Origin: an uncultured Treponema sp. | GTDB lineage: Bacteria; Spirochaetota; Spirochaetia; Treponematales; Treponemataceae | Assembly: GCA_937915735.1 (NCBI GenBank) | Contig: CALGGS010000243.1 | Location: 1 to 38,198 of the forward strand | Direction: 5' to 3' | DNA length: 38,198 nucleotides | Part shown: positions 30,245 through 38,198 of the stretch, one piece after another | How positions within the stretch are numbered: position 1 is the stretch's first letter | How the letters are laid out: every line of letters starts with the position of its first letter | Notes under the pieces: model-generated | What the model was told of the DNA's origin: nothing | The model's input: the letters and a program-made list of their open reading frames with translations, nothing else | Database searches by the model: none | Translations under genes and position numbers: made by a program

Positions 30245-31393
30245 ATGGCAGATTTTTCATTTAAAGTTTCACCGAATATTCTTTTAGGGTCTTATGCTTC
30301 CAGCCGAATTGGACAGACTGTTGCTTCTTATGGTTCAAAATTTATGCTCGTTCTTGACCCGATTTTGCGCGAGAACGGAACAGCTCAAAAAATCACGAAG
30401 GCTCTGGATGACAAAAAAATCGAATATTTCATTTTTGACGAGCTTTTAAAAGGCGGAGATTCTGAAATTTTGGAAAGGGCTCTAAAACTTGGGCGAGAGG
30501 CTCACATTCACGGAGTAATTACCTTGGGCGGTGGCAAACCTTTGAGCGTAGGGCGCGCGATTTGTTCCCTTTTTAACGAAGAGCACGATTTATATGACTT
30601 TTTGGACGGACAGCTTCCGAAAAGCACGCCGCTTCCTTTTATTGCAATTCCGACAACCATTCGCGACGCTTTCATCTTTACGGACACTATTCCGCTTGTG
30701 GATGCCAGAAGTTCAACTTTAAAACTTTTAAAAGCTCAGAGCGCAATTGCAAAGCTGGTTCTTTTTGACCCGACTTTAACGGCGACTCTTACGGAAAACC
30801 AGACGGATTCTATGGCTCTTGAAACCCTTTGCCTGGCAACCGAAAGTTATCTTTCGCAGCGGGAAAACTTTTTCAGCAATATGATAACCGAAAAATCTGT
30901 GGAGCTGCTCACTTATGCCCTCGACGGCTCACAGACTCTTACAATCACGACACCGAAGGAAGAGCTTCTTTCCCAGGGCGGATGTATGGCAAGCCTTGCC
31001 TCCGCTACTTCTTCGATTGGAATTGCTTCGCTTCTTTCGATGTGCATTAACGCGCGGTATCACATTTCTCGCTCGCTTGTAACGACGATTTTGTTTCCGT
31101 ATATGCTTGAAGAATGTGCTAAATTCAAGGCTGACAAAATTGCGACTCTTGCAAAAAAAATGGGAATTGCTCAGGCTGAGCAGAACGACGAAGAAGCGGC
31201 TCACGCATTTGCCGAAAATATTCGCCAGAGAATCGCAAAGGCAAATCTCCCGGCCCGGCTAAAGGATTTGTCGATTTCGCTTGAACAACTCGCTTTGGCG
31301 GCAGAGGATGCGGGTTCCCTTGAGATTGTGAATTCACTTCCACGCAGCATGAACAGCGACGATTTGTTCGGATTGATTAAAACAGCTTACTAA
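30245..31393 (+). CDS. Iron-containing alcohol dehydrogenase-fold protein lacking the metal ligands
   Basis: A 382-residue protein with the layout of the iron-ADH/glycerol dehydrogenase superfamily: N-terminal nucleotide-binding half (about 1-180, VSPNILLGSYASSRIG, HGVITLGGGKPLSVGRAI, IAIPTTIRDAF) and helical C-terminal half. The key residues are changed. The NAD-phosphate motif GGGSxxDxAK reads GGGKPLSVGR; TTxGTGSE reads TTIRDAFIF. Of the usual D-H-H-H metal site only Asp188 remains; by my alignment the His positions are Leu192, Ser262 and Arg276. A catalytically inactive or repurposed member is therefore likely. Reading frame is intact and the ribosome site (GGAG) is good, so it is not a decayed gene. 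Partner and role are unknown. Confidence 0.75.
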   Translation: MADFSFKVSPNILLGSYASSRIGQTVASYGSKFMLVLDPILRENGTAQKITKALDDKKIEYFIFDELLKGGDSEILERALKLGREAHIHGVITLGGGKPLSVGRAICSLFNEEHDLYDFLDGQLPKSTPLPFIAIPTTIRDAFIFTDTIPLVDARSSTLKLLKAQSAIAKLVLFDPTLTATLTENQTDSMALETLCLATESYLSQRENFFSNMITEKSVELLTYALDGSQTLTITTPKEELLSQGGCMASLASATSSIGIASLLSMCINARYHISRSLVTTILFPYMLEECAKFKADKIATLAKKMGIAQAEQNDEEAAHAFAENIRQRIAKANLPARLKDLSISLEQLALAAEDAGSLEIVNSLPRSMNSDDLFGLIKTAY

Positions 31394-31398
31394 TAGCG

Positions 31399-32343
31399 TT
31401 ATTCTGGGCTTTTTCCCAAAAAATCTTCGATTTTTGATTTTACTTCGTCATTTGGGATTAAGCTTGCTACGCTTAAGATTTTGGCTTTTTTCATCATACT
31501 TTTGGCTTCTTCTTCGCAAATGCCACGGCTTTGCATATAAAAGAGTTCTTCTTCCCCAAGACGACCAAGGGTTGAGCCATGAGTTCCTGCGACATTTTCT
31601 TCATCACAAAGAATCATCGGAATGGATTTGTTTACGGCGCTTTTACTCAATAAAAGCGTTTCTTCCTGCTCGTCACCAGTCGCTTCCGCACAGCCCCGCT
31701 TAAAATCAATAGTGCCACGATAAACCTTGAGCGCATTTTCACCGACAACGCCTTTTACAAGCATTTTTGTGTCTGTTTTTTGACCAAAATGATTTATGAC
31801 ATAGTTCATATCTAGAAGCTGGCCGTTTTCGGTAATGTAAGCTGTGTCAGACTTGAACTTTGAAGAAAATCCGTTGAGATTTGTTCTGACCTGATCGTAA
31901 ACCTTAGAACCGCCTAGCTCAAGCTGCGTCACTTCGATTTTTGCGTTTTCGCCGCATTCTCCGTCTGTATCATCGATTTGGACGAAATTTTTCCCTAAAA
32001 GCTGAACTTTTATAAGATGAATTTTTGAATATGGATTAGCGATTAGCCGTGTTTTTATTTGGGAAAGCCCGCTGGCATTTGGAAGGGAAGTGTAATCTAA
32101 AATTACTGTAATTTCTGAATTTTCTTTTGCTTCGATTGTTTGCTCGTGAATATAAGTTTTTCCGTCTTCAAAGGCAAGCGGCAGATAAAGGATTTCGCCC
32201 TTTTTTGATGCTGTGATTTCTTTTTTTTCGATTTTGGCATTTGAATCGGCTTCGACTTCAAGCGTTGAGCCGTTCATTTTGAGCCAATTCCAGGTAAGAT
32301 AAGGTGTTTTATTTATTTCTTTAAAAGTCTTGAGTTCAGTCAT
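31399..32343 (-). CDS. SufB/SufD-family Fe-S assembly protein, SufD-like and short
   Basis: A 314-residue beta-helix protein of the SufBD family, which with SufC forms an Fe-S cluster scaffold. The C-terminal core is recognisable: GFSSKFKSDTAYI, KVYRGTIDFKRGCAEATGDEQEETLLLS, IPMILCDEENVAGTHGSTLGRLGEEELFYMQSRGI. The His in AGTHGS corresponds to the functionally important SufD His; the SufB-type Cys is absent, so SufD is the better match. It lacks about 100 N-terminal residues relative to E. coli SufD (423 aa). No sufB, sufC or sufS is in the window. I start at MTELKTF because TATACT lies 8 bases before it; the upstream in-frame TTG overlaps that promoter. Confidence 0.8.
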   Translation of the reverse strand: MTELKTFKEINKTPYLTWNWLKMNGSTLEVEADSNAKIEKKEITASKKGEILYLPLAFEDGKTYIHEQTIEAKENSEITVILDYTSLPNASGLSQIKTRLIANPYSKIHLIKVQLLGKNFVQIDDTDGECGENAKIEVTQLELGGSKVYDQVRTNLNGFSSKFKSDTAYITENGQLLDMNYVINHFGQKTDTKMLVKGVVGENALKVYRGTIDFKRGCAEATGDEQEETLLLSKSAVNKSIPMILCDEENVAGTHGSTLGRLGEEELFYMQSRGICEEEAKSMMKKAKILSVASLIPNDEVKSKIEDFLGKSPE

Positions 32344-32389
32344 TGTGCAAGAGTATACCAATTTTTTTTACATCTGAGAAGAGAATTAA

Positions 32390-32564
32390 GGGAACTTCGG
32401 AAAACTCGCCTTCGGCGATTTTCGGAAGTTCCCGACGAGTTTTAATTTCTGATAATAGCAGAAATTAAAACATCGCATTTGCAAAGTTACCTCGAAAAAT
32501 TGCAATTTTTCGAGGTTCCCTTAAGGGCATTTCTAAAAATTGCAATTTTTAGAGATTCCCTTAA
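32390..32564 (+). repeat. Hairpin array between the sufD-like and TPR genes
   Basis: Occupies most of the 305-base gap 32344-32648. GGGAACTTC... (32390-32410) pairs with 32414-32433 around a TTC triloop, with one mismatch and one bulge. CGA-GTTTTAATTTCTG (32436-32451) pairs with 32459-32475 with one bulged A. CCTCGAAAAATTG (32490-32502) is followed by its exact complement (32503-32515). TCTAAAAATTG (32532-32542) is followed by its exact complement (32543-32553). The last two are related units: AAAAATTGCAATTTTT and GAGRTTCCCTTAA are shared, while the adjoining stem pair changes from G-C to T-A. Downstream are three ACAAAAAACT-like direct repeats at about 32585-32610. Confidence 0.78.
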
Positions 32565-32626
32565 AAATAATTCCATTATTCACGACAAAAAACTACAAAA
32601 AACTACAAAAAATTCCGATTTAAATA

Positions 32627-32632
32627 TATAAT
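32627..32632 (+). promoter_or_regulatory. Candidate -10 of the TPR gene
   Basis: TATAAT at 32627-32632, 16 bases before the ATG at 32649. Between them GTGGAG can act as Shine-Dalgarno on a very short leader. No good -35 is seen upstream because the region is A-rich repeats. Confidence 0.5.
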
Positions 32633-32648
32633 ATAAGTGGAGAAAAAT

Positions 32649-35468
32649 ATGTCTGATTCGACAATGATGTTGGAGCGAGCTAAGGCCGCTTTGATTGCAC
32701 ACGACTATACACAGGCGGCACGCATTTACAAAAGTTTGATTTTGGAAAATCCTACGAATCTCGACTACAAAATGCAGCTTGGAAATCTTTATACTAAGGC
32801 TGGAAAGGATGAGCAGGCTCTTACGATTTTCAAGCAAGTCGAAAAAGCAGATGACGAAAATCTTGACGCTCTTGTCGCTATTTCTGGTGTTTATCGCCGT
32901 CAGAAAAAATTCGAAGAATCAGTCGCATATTTGGAGCAGGCCCTTGTATTGTCCGAGGATAATCCGAAGTCCCGTGCAAAAATCTCTTATAATCTTGGCT
33001 TTACTTATCGTCAAATGGGAAATCTTGATGACGCAATAAATTGCTTTGAAGAGGTTGTCGAAGAAAATCCTTCTGATGTTCTGGCAAATAACCATCTTGG
33101 TGCGATTTATGCTCTTCAGGGAAAGCACGCAAAGGCCATCGAGGCATATAATCGTGGCTTAAAATACGACTCAAATCACCCGATTTTGCAGTTTAACATT
33201 GCGAAAAGCTATGCGGAGCTTGGTGAGACTCAAAAAGCACTTTCTTTTTATGAAGGGGCGCTGCGCTCAAAGCCGGGCTGGACTGAGGCAATCGAGGCTT
33301 ATGCAGATCTTCTTATTTCCGAAGACAAAATTCTTGAGGCAGATAATGCCGTAACTCAAGCCCTGGAACTTTATCCTGATGATGTAAAAATGCACACTGC
33401 AAAGGGAAATGTCTATAACCGTCAGAGTGTGTTTGAAAATGCAGAATCTGAATTCAAGAAGGCTCTGGATGTCGATGACGAATATAGAAATGCTCTCACA
33501 GGCCTGGCACATTCTCTTGAAAATCAGGGAAAGCTTGAAGAGGCGGTAAATGCAATTTCAAAGGCCGAAAGCTTAAATCCGAACGACACAAAAATCATCA
33601 AGCAGTCGGCTCACATTCATATTTCTGCAAACAAGCTTGAAGCAGCATACGAAAAAATTTCAAAATTACAGAAAATCGACGAAAAAGATGTCGATGCCCT
33701 AAATCTTCTTGGTCAGTATTACATTGTTTCTGATGAATCGGAAAAAGCCGAGGAATGCTTTGCTTCTCTCAAAAAAATTGACCCGAACTACAACGAGGTC
33801 TATCGTGACTGGGGCGAACGCTTTTTGCAAAAAGGAAATGATGAAAAGGCAGAGCCATATCTGCAGGCAGCAATCCAAAAAAATCCCCGTGATTCGCTCT
33901 CAATGGTTCACCTGGGCGAGCTTTACGAGGGAAGAAATGAGCTGGGCAAGGCTTTGCAGTTTTATCATAAGGCAAGCGAGGCCGATATTTTCAATCAGCG
34001 TTCAAAAAAGGAAAGCAAGCGGCTTTTGGAAGGCGACCCGTCATTGCAGAATGTGCTTGAAGCTCCCAACTCAAATGTTGACTACGATGCGCTTTTCTCC
34101 GGTGGAAAAATCACTGAAAACGAAAATGACCATTTTGATAATCCTGAAATCGAGTCACTGGGACTTCCAAAGAATTTTGAAATTCCACTAAAAGATGACA
34201 ACAGTTTCAATGAAGATTTTGATTTAGAAAAAATTGCCGACAGTCTGAAAGAAAAACCAGAGATTCAGGAAGAGGAAGATGAACCGACTTTTGAAGATTT
34301 GGCGAATAATAGTCTTGATGTAAATGATGTTGATTCAGTTGCAGATTTTCTTAACGAAAGTGAAGAAAGTTTAAATCCGAATCATCTCGAAAATTTGAGC
34401 GAAGAGGAAAATGCAATGTTTGAAGTTCCAGAAACGACAGAAAATGTAGAATCTACTCCTTTTGATTTTGGCGAAGCAAGCGAAAATCCAGAACAGAAGC
34501 CAGAGATTTCTGATGAATCTTTGAATCGACTTGAAGACCAGATTAAGCGGGTTGCAGAGCTTACGGAAAAACTCAATTTTGCGACAGAAAAAGTCGTAAC
34601 TGCGACAGAAAAAATTCCAGTTGCAGAAAAAAAGCCGGAAGCCGAAGAAATTCCTGAAGAAGCAGAACTTCCAGAAGAAGTTGCCGAGAACGCAGAGGTA
34701 GAAGAAGTTGAATCTCCTGAGTCACCCTCTGAGCTTCCGGAAGAAATTTCAGAGCCAGAAGAAGAAGAAGTTCTTACTCCAGAAGAAATGATAGAAGAAG
34801 AGACCTTTGCAAACGAGGAGCTTTTGAGTGAAGACGATTTGAGCGACGAAGCTGAATCAGAGGATTTCCTTGAAGATATTCCAGACGCCTTGCAGGAAGA
34901 AGAATCCTTTGAAGAGGCCGAAATTCTGGACGAATCAAGCCCAGAAGGCGAATCAAATCTTGAAGCAGAAGAAGAACAGACGACAGAAGAAGAGCAGGAG
35001 ACAGAAGAAAACTCCGAGAGCGAAGAAGTGCCTGCTGAAGAGTCAAAAGAAGAGCTCGCGCTTCGCCGCGCAATCGATATGCTTCCGACAATTGCGGCTT
35101 CTGTTGAAGACCGTAGCCTGACTTATAGATATCGCGAATATCTGGAGCTTTTCAAGACTTTGCGCAATATGCTTGAATTCCTGCCGCCATCGCAGCAAAA
35201 AGAGTTTATGATGAGCAAAAACCGAGTTATGCTCGACTTTATCATTTCTAAGCTTTCGGGAAAGGCGGGACTTTTTGCAACAAGTAAGGCTCTTATCCGT
35301 TCAGGCTTGCTTCACGAAAACGAAAATGCCCGAGGTCAGGATTTGGAAGGAATTCCGTTGGCACGCGAGGTTCTCGAACATTTACGGCAGCTTGGCACAA
35401 AACTCGATGATGATTATCTAAGAGATGCCCTTGATACTGAGGCACTTAAGGTTTTGGAGAAGTTCTAG
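32649..35468 (+). CDS. Large tetratricopeptide-repeat protein with acidic low-complexity region
   Basis: A 939-residue protein without signal peptide, probably cytoplasmic. Residues about 5-450 are a run of some twelve TPR units, with the W/L-G-Y-A-P spacing visible in AKISYNLGFTYRQMGNLDDAINCFEEVVEENPSD and LGAIYALQGKHAKAIEAYNRGLKYDSNHP; TPR superhelices bind protein partners. Residues about 480-830 are strongly acidic, rich in Glu, Pro and Ser (EIPEEAELPEEVAENAEVEE-type stretches), and likely disordered. The last about 110 residues form a separate helical domain (RRAIDMLPTIAASVEDRSLTYRYREYLELFKTL ... KLSGKAGLFATSKALIRSGLL). A GTG 12 bases upstream is a weaker alternative start. Partner unknown; the STAS protein follows 114 bases downstream but has its own promoter-like sequence. 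Confidence 0.82.
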   Translation: MSDSTMMLERAKAALIAHDYTQAARIYKSLILENPTNLDYKMQLGNLYTKAGKDEQALTIFKQVEKADDENLDALVAISGVYRRQKKFEESVAYLEQALVLSEDNPKSRAKISYNLGFTYRQMGNLDDAINCFEEVVEENPSDVLANNHLGAIYALQGKHAKAIEAYNRGLKYDSNHPILQFNIAKSYAELGETQKALSFYEGALRSKPGWTEAIEAYADLLISEDKILEADNAVTQALELYPDDVKMHTAKGNVYNRQSVFENAESEFKKALDVDDEYRNALTGLAHSLENQGKLEEAVNAISKAESLNPNDTKIIKQSAHIHISANKLEAAYEKISKLQKIDEKDVDALNLLGQYYIVSDESEKAEECFASLKKIDPNYNEVYRDWGERFLQKGNDEKAEPYLQAAIQKNPRDSLSMVHLGELYEGRNELGKALQFYHKASEADIFNQRSKKESKRLLEGDPSLQNVLEAPNSNVDYDALFSGGKITENENDHFDNPEIESLGLPKNFEIPLKDDNSFNEDFDLEKIADSLKEKPEIQEEEDEPTFEDLANNSLDVNDVDSVADFLNESEESLNPNHLENLSEEENAMFEVPETTENVESTPFDFGEASENPEQKPEISDESLNRLEDQIKRVAELTEKLNFATEKVVTATEKIPVAEKKPEAEEIPEEAELPEEVAENAEVEEVESPESPSELPEEISEPEEEEVLTPEEMIEEETFANEELLSEDDLSDEAESEDFLEDIPDALQEEESFEEAEILDESSPEGESNLEAEEEQTTEEEQETEENSESEEVPAEESKEELALRRAIDMLPTIAASVEDRSLTYRYREYLELFKTLRNMLEFLPPSQQKEFMMSKNRVMLDFIISKLSGKAGLFATSKALIRSGLLHENENARGQDLEGIPLAREVLEHLRQLGTKLDDDYLRDALDTEALKVLEKF

Positions 35469-35582
35469 GACGACTGTCATTATTTGGCTATACCGATAAT
35501 CTTTACTAAATTTACTAGACTAATGAAGATTTTTGGTATAAAATATGAAAGACTTTTTAAGTTGAATTTGAGGTGAGAAATA

Positions 35583-36137
35583 ATGAGCGGAAACAACAAC
35601 AATCTTGTTCCAGGTTTTAACGACGAAAAAGACGACTCTCTTAAAATTACACTCGAAAAAATTGAAGATGTGGATAATGGTCTAATAATTTATTTAAACG
35701 GTTATATTGACACATACAATTCAAGCTTTTTCCAAAAGAGAATCTCAAAGGTTGTAGAGACAGGCTTCGTCAACCTTATTTTTAACTGTTCTGCGCTCAA
35801 CTATGTTTCATCAACCGGTATTGGTTCATTCACAGCTTTCCTTAAGCTAATCAAACCAAAGGGCGGTGACATCGTTCTTCTCGAAATTCAGCCAAAAGTT
35901 TACGAAGTTTTCCAGCTTCTCGGTTTCTCTCAGTTCTTCAATATTAAAGAAACATTGCCAGATGCAATCGCATTTTTTAAGCAGGGTGCTCCGGTTGCCG
36001 AAAGTATTTTCCCGAAAATTTTCAGCTGTCCAGTTTGTTCAAAGCGATTAAAGGCAACAAGAGCCGGACGATTCCGATGTTCAGAGTGTAAATCAATTCT
36101 TGCAATCGACCAGCATGGTCAAGTTTTCTTGGGATAA
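35583..36137 (+). CDS. STAS-domain anti-sigma-factor antagonist-like protein with C-terminal zinc ribbon
   Basis: A 184-residue protein. Residues about 18-130 form a STAS domain: LIIYLNGYIDTYNSSFFQKRI, LIFNCSALNYVSSTGIGSFTAFLKLIK, with Ser76-Ser77-Thr78-Gly79 at the phosphorylation loop of SpoIIAA-type antagonists, and LLGFSQFFNI. Residues 149-169 add a four-Cys zinc ribbon, C-x2-C-x13-C-x2-C (CPVC...CSEC). The ATG has GAGGTGAG upstream, and TATAAA at about 35539 is a likely -10. STAS proteins of this type regulate anti-sigma kinases by partner switching; the kinase is not in the window. The C-terminal ribbon is not part of the standard family and may give nucleic-acid or protein binding. Confidence 0.82.
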   Translation: MSGNNNNLVPGFNDEKDDSLKITLEKIEDVDNGLIIYLNGYIDTYNSSFFQKRISKVVETGFVNLIFNCSALNYVSSTGIGSFTAFLKLIKPKGGDIVLLEIQPKVYEVFQLLGFSQFFNIKETLPDAIAFFKQGAPVAESIFPKIFSCPVCSKRLKATRAGRFRCSECKSILAIDQHGQVFLG

Positions 36138-36170
36138 AATTTATTTTTTTTGAATATTGTTTATGTAAAG

Positions 36171-36206
36171 GCCACAAGGAAACAAAAGCACCTTGTGGCT
36201 TTTTTT
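36171..36206 (+). terminator. Rho-independent terminator after the STAS gene
   Basis: GCCACAAGG (36171-36179) pairs perfectly with CCTTGTGGC (36191-36199), followed by seven T (36200-36206). Confidence 0.88.
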
Positions 36207-36210
36207 ATAT

Positions 36211-36240
36211 AGATTTCTCGACTAGGCTCGAGGTGACAGG
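36211..36240 (+). repeat. Second copy of the AGATTT...TGACAGG dispersed repeat
   Basis: AGATTTCTCGACTAGGCTCG then AGGTGACAGG, with a CTCGA/TCGAG stem. It matches the minus-strand copy at 7154-7182 at both ends but has a different stem. Its AGG lies just upstream of the rel ATG and may act as Shine-Dalgarno. Confidence 0.7.
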
Positions 36241-36245
36241 AAAAT

Positions 36246-38054
36246 ATGCTCGACATAACGAAGAACAATACTGAAACTGACACGAAGATTCTTCTCGATA
36301 CTTTTTTTAAGACATTCGATTCTTTTTCTGAGGAGGAAAAATCTCGCTTTAGCGGGGCTTGGGATTTTCTTCTTAAAAAAACGGAAGGTCTTACACGAGC
36401 TTGTGGACTTCCTTATTATCTTCATCCGCTTCGGGTCGCTTCGCTTTTGGCACAGGCAAATTTTGACATTGATTCCGTTATTTCCGGACTTCTGCACTCA
36501 ATTTTTGAAGTTGAGGGCGTTTCGGAAGACGAAGTAAAGGCTCTTTTTGGCGAAACTGTTTTTAAAATTGTCCGTGACACTTCAAAAATCACTGGAATGA
36601 AAATAAATGCCACGACAATTCAGCAGGCGGACTCTATCCGGAAAATGCTCTTTGCGATGATTGACGATGTTCGGGTAATTCTCGTAAAACTTGCAGATAG
36701 ACTCGACCGAATGAGAAATCTAAAATCTATCGAAGAAAAAAAACAGCGGCTCGTTTCTTCTGAGGTAATCGACATTTGGGCGCCACTTGCGGACAGGCTC
36801 GGTATGCAGGCAATAAAATCTGAACTTGAAGATTTGAGCTTAAAATATTCAAATCCAGATGTTTTCCAGCAAATAAAAGCGATTGTAGCCCAAAAAAAAG
36901 ACGAGAGAGCGGCATATCTTGAAAAGGCAGTTGCCGCAATTTATAAATCGGCGGAAAAAATCGGAATTAAAGTTTCTATTTCAAGCCGTGCAAAGCATTT
37001 TTACTCGATTTACAAAAAAATGCAAAAGCGAAATGTGCCGGCATCAAGTCTTTATGACTTGCTTGCTCTCCGTGTGATATGTGAGACTAACGCCGAATGT
37101 TACACGCTCATTGGAATTGTTCACGGCCTTTGGAAGCCAATGGACGGCCGCTTTAAGGATTACATCGCAATGCCGAAGGCAAACGGATATCAGAGTCTTC
37201 ATACGACGGTAGTTTGCGAAGGAAAGCCGCTTGAAATTCAGATTCGCACCCGCGAGATGCACAATATGGCGGAGCATGGCGTTGCCTCTCACTGGCTTTA
37301 CAAGAAGGGCATGAACCACGACAAGGTAGATGTGGCTTCCCTTGGAATTTTCAACCAGCTTCAGGAACTTAAAAACGAAGATTTGTCGAACGAAACTTTT
37401 TTTGCAGAACTCAAAAATGAGCTTTTGGGTGACGAAATTTATGTTTTCACTCCAAAGGGAGATGTAATTTCTCTTCCGCAGGGAAGTAATGCGATTGACT
37501 TTGCCTATCATGTTCACTCTGCTGTTGGCGAAAAAATTGTCGGTGCAAAGGCTGACGGAAAAATCATTCCGATAACTCAGGAACTTAAAAACACTCAGAT
37601 TATCGAAATTATCACGAATCCACAGGCTCATCCGACAGAAAATCAGCTGAAAGTCGTTCACACTTCAAAGGCCAGACAGAGAATTCACTCTTGGCTTTTG
37701 ACGAATGACCCGACTTTTGTAGATAAAGAAGCCCTTGCCCAGCGTGAAAAGGCTCTGGATGCTCAAAACGAGCGAAGCAGGGCGATTCAGGAAGAAAAAC
37801 GAAAGCGACGCTCTTCAAAGGGAATGAATCCAGAGCTTGCAGAAAAAAGCCAGTTCACTGGAAAAATCATCGTAGAAAATACAAAAAATGTCGCTTATAA
37901 CTTGGCCGGTTGCTGTAATCCACAGCCAGGAGAGCCAATCGTCGGCTACACGAACAAAAAGGGCTTAAGAATTCACAAGGCGACTTGTCTTACATTCCAA
38001 AGAATTCAGAACATTGAAAACCGAATGGTAAATGTGGAGTGGGAAAAAAGGTAA
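36246..38054 (+). CDS. rel: RelA/SpoT homologue: (p)ppGpp synthetase with degenerate hydrolase site
   Basis: A 602-residue stringent-response enzyme. The N-terminal HD hydrolase domain (about 35-200) keeps His60 (YLHPLRVA) and the DRL Asp151 but reads LLHSIFEVEG where active enzymes have HDxxED: Ser85 replaces the metal Asp and Val89 the catalytic Asp; Arg155 replaces the Asn of DRLHN. The synthetase domain (about 240-355) looks intact: KHFYSIYKKM, the RFKD motif at 302-305, KANGYQSLHT, and EIQIRT with catalytic Glu330. TGS follows (about 396-460), then a helical linker and a zinc-finger region with AGCCNPQPG and HKATC. The C-terminal ACT domain is missing (usual Rel about 740 aa). Predicted to make but not degrade (p)ppGpp, so another hydrolase should exist. 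Confidence 0.9.
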   Translation: MLDITKNNTETDTKILLDTFFKTFDSFSEEEKSRFSGAWDFLLKKTEGLTRACGLPYYLHPLRVASLLAQANFDIDSVISGLLHSIFEVEGVSEDEVKALFGETVFKIVRDTSKITGMKINATTIQQADSIRKMLFAMIDDVRVILVKLADRLDRMRNLKSIEEKKQRLVSSEVIDIWAPLADRLGMQAIKSELEDLSLKYSNPDVFQQIKAIVAQKKDERAAYLEKAVAAIYKSAEKIGIKVSISSRAKHFYSIYKKMQKRNVPASSLYDLLALRVICETNAECYTLIGIVHGLWKPMDGRFKDYIAMPKANGYQSLHTTVVCEGKPLEIQIRTREMHNMAEHGVASHWLYKKGMNHDKVDVASLGIFNQLQELKNEDLSNETFFAELKNELLGDEIYVFTPKGDVISLPQGSNAIDFAYHVHSAVGEKIVGAKADGKIIPITQELKNTQIIEIITNPQAHPTENQLKVVHTSKARQRIHSWLLTNDPTFVDKEALAQREKALDAQNERSRAIQEEKRKRRSSKGMNPELAEKSQFTGKIIVENTKNVAYNLAGCCNPQPGEPIVGYTNKKGLRIHKATCLTFQRIQNIENRMVNVEWEKR

Positions 38055-38161
38055 CTCTGAAAATTTACTCTTTTAGCCCTAATTTCGACTTTTTGAAGTT
38101 GCCAAACATTAAATTGAACACTTGCATGGAAGCACGTCTGTTACACACGTTCAGCAGCAAT

Positions 38162-38195
38162 GGAATAAAAAATACCTCCTTGTATTTTTTATTCC
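38162..38195 (+). repeat. Long hairpin at the window end
   Basis: GGAATAAAAAATAC (38162-38175) pairs perfectly (14 bp) with 38182-38195 around CTCCTT. The centre (CCTCCTTG) resembles that of the hairpin at 21833-21862 (CATCCTTG). No T tract follows within the window, so it looks like another repeat array cut by the window edge rather than the rel terminator. Confidence 0.65.
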
Positions 38196-38198
38196 TCG

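Noticed and set aside
32490..32553. Palindromes upstream of the TPR gene as terminators or operators
   Set aside because: No T tract follows, and two related copies with shared linker in a larger array fit a repeat family better.

Overview
The window looks like a chromosomal segment of a host- or gut-associated spirochaete, most likely a Treponema-type organism. The genus is an inference. It rests on an archaeal/eukaryotic-type PheS (a known spirochaete trait), a FlgM gene behind a near-perfect sigma-28 promoter, an anaerobic lifestyle (NrdG, a 2-hydroxyacyl-CoA dehydratase-type activase) and many short spirochaete-style lipoproteins and secreted proteins. I found no rRNA, tRNA, CRISPR array, phage gene or transposase.

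Layout. 1-7.1 kb: end of an aminotransferase, then mostly minus-strand genes: a glycoside-hydrolase-like lipoprotein, an RsuA-type pseudouridine synthase, a lone plus-strand GNAT, and a tight aroDE-rpiA-tapT operon. 7.2-13.3 kb: a giant two-headed CoA-dehydratase activase overlapping a VanZ-like gene, then era. 13.2-17.3 kb (minus): PAS-GGDEF-EAL protein followed by recG. 17.4-21.8 kb: hairpin array, abundant-looking secreted protein, IlvY-type regulator, and an SmtB-type repressor with a zinc/cadmium P-type ATPase. 21.8-25.8 kb: fabF-fabZ, rhomboid protease with a secreted partner, and a small secreted protein. 25.8-31.4 kb: pheS-nrdG-HD-DUF456, rsmI-flgM, and a degenerate iron-alcohol-dehydrogenase-fold protein. 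31.4-38.2 kb: short SufD-like protein (minus), a large TPR protein, a STAS/zinc-ribbon protein and a Rel homologue.

The most unusual content is a set of modular hairpin repeats. One family occurs as in-frame insertions inside two conserved genes, the activase (about 9658-9845) and recG (about 14440-14600, immediately before the Walker A motif), and again between genes after fabZ (23744-23823). The linkers (GGTAGGGAGC, GCGAGTCTCG) and the three-base loops are conserved, while the stems differ in sequence yet remain complementary. Both coding copies are read in the same frame, and their modules are in permuted order. Further hairpin arrays with similar architecture lie at 17368-17515, 21833-21932, 32390-32564 and 38162-38195.

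A second theme is transcription architecture. Several genes have a -10 box ending 6-7 bases before the start codon and no Shine-Dalgarno, which suggests leaderless mRNAs (best: arsR with TTGACA-17-TATCAT-6-ATG, and rsmI with TTGCTA-17-TATAAT-6-ATG). Two proteins keep a recognisable fold but lack key catalytic residues: the Rel hydrolase half and the iron-ADH-like protein.
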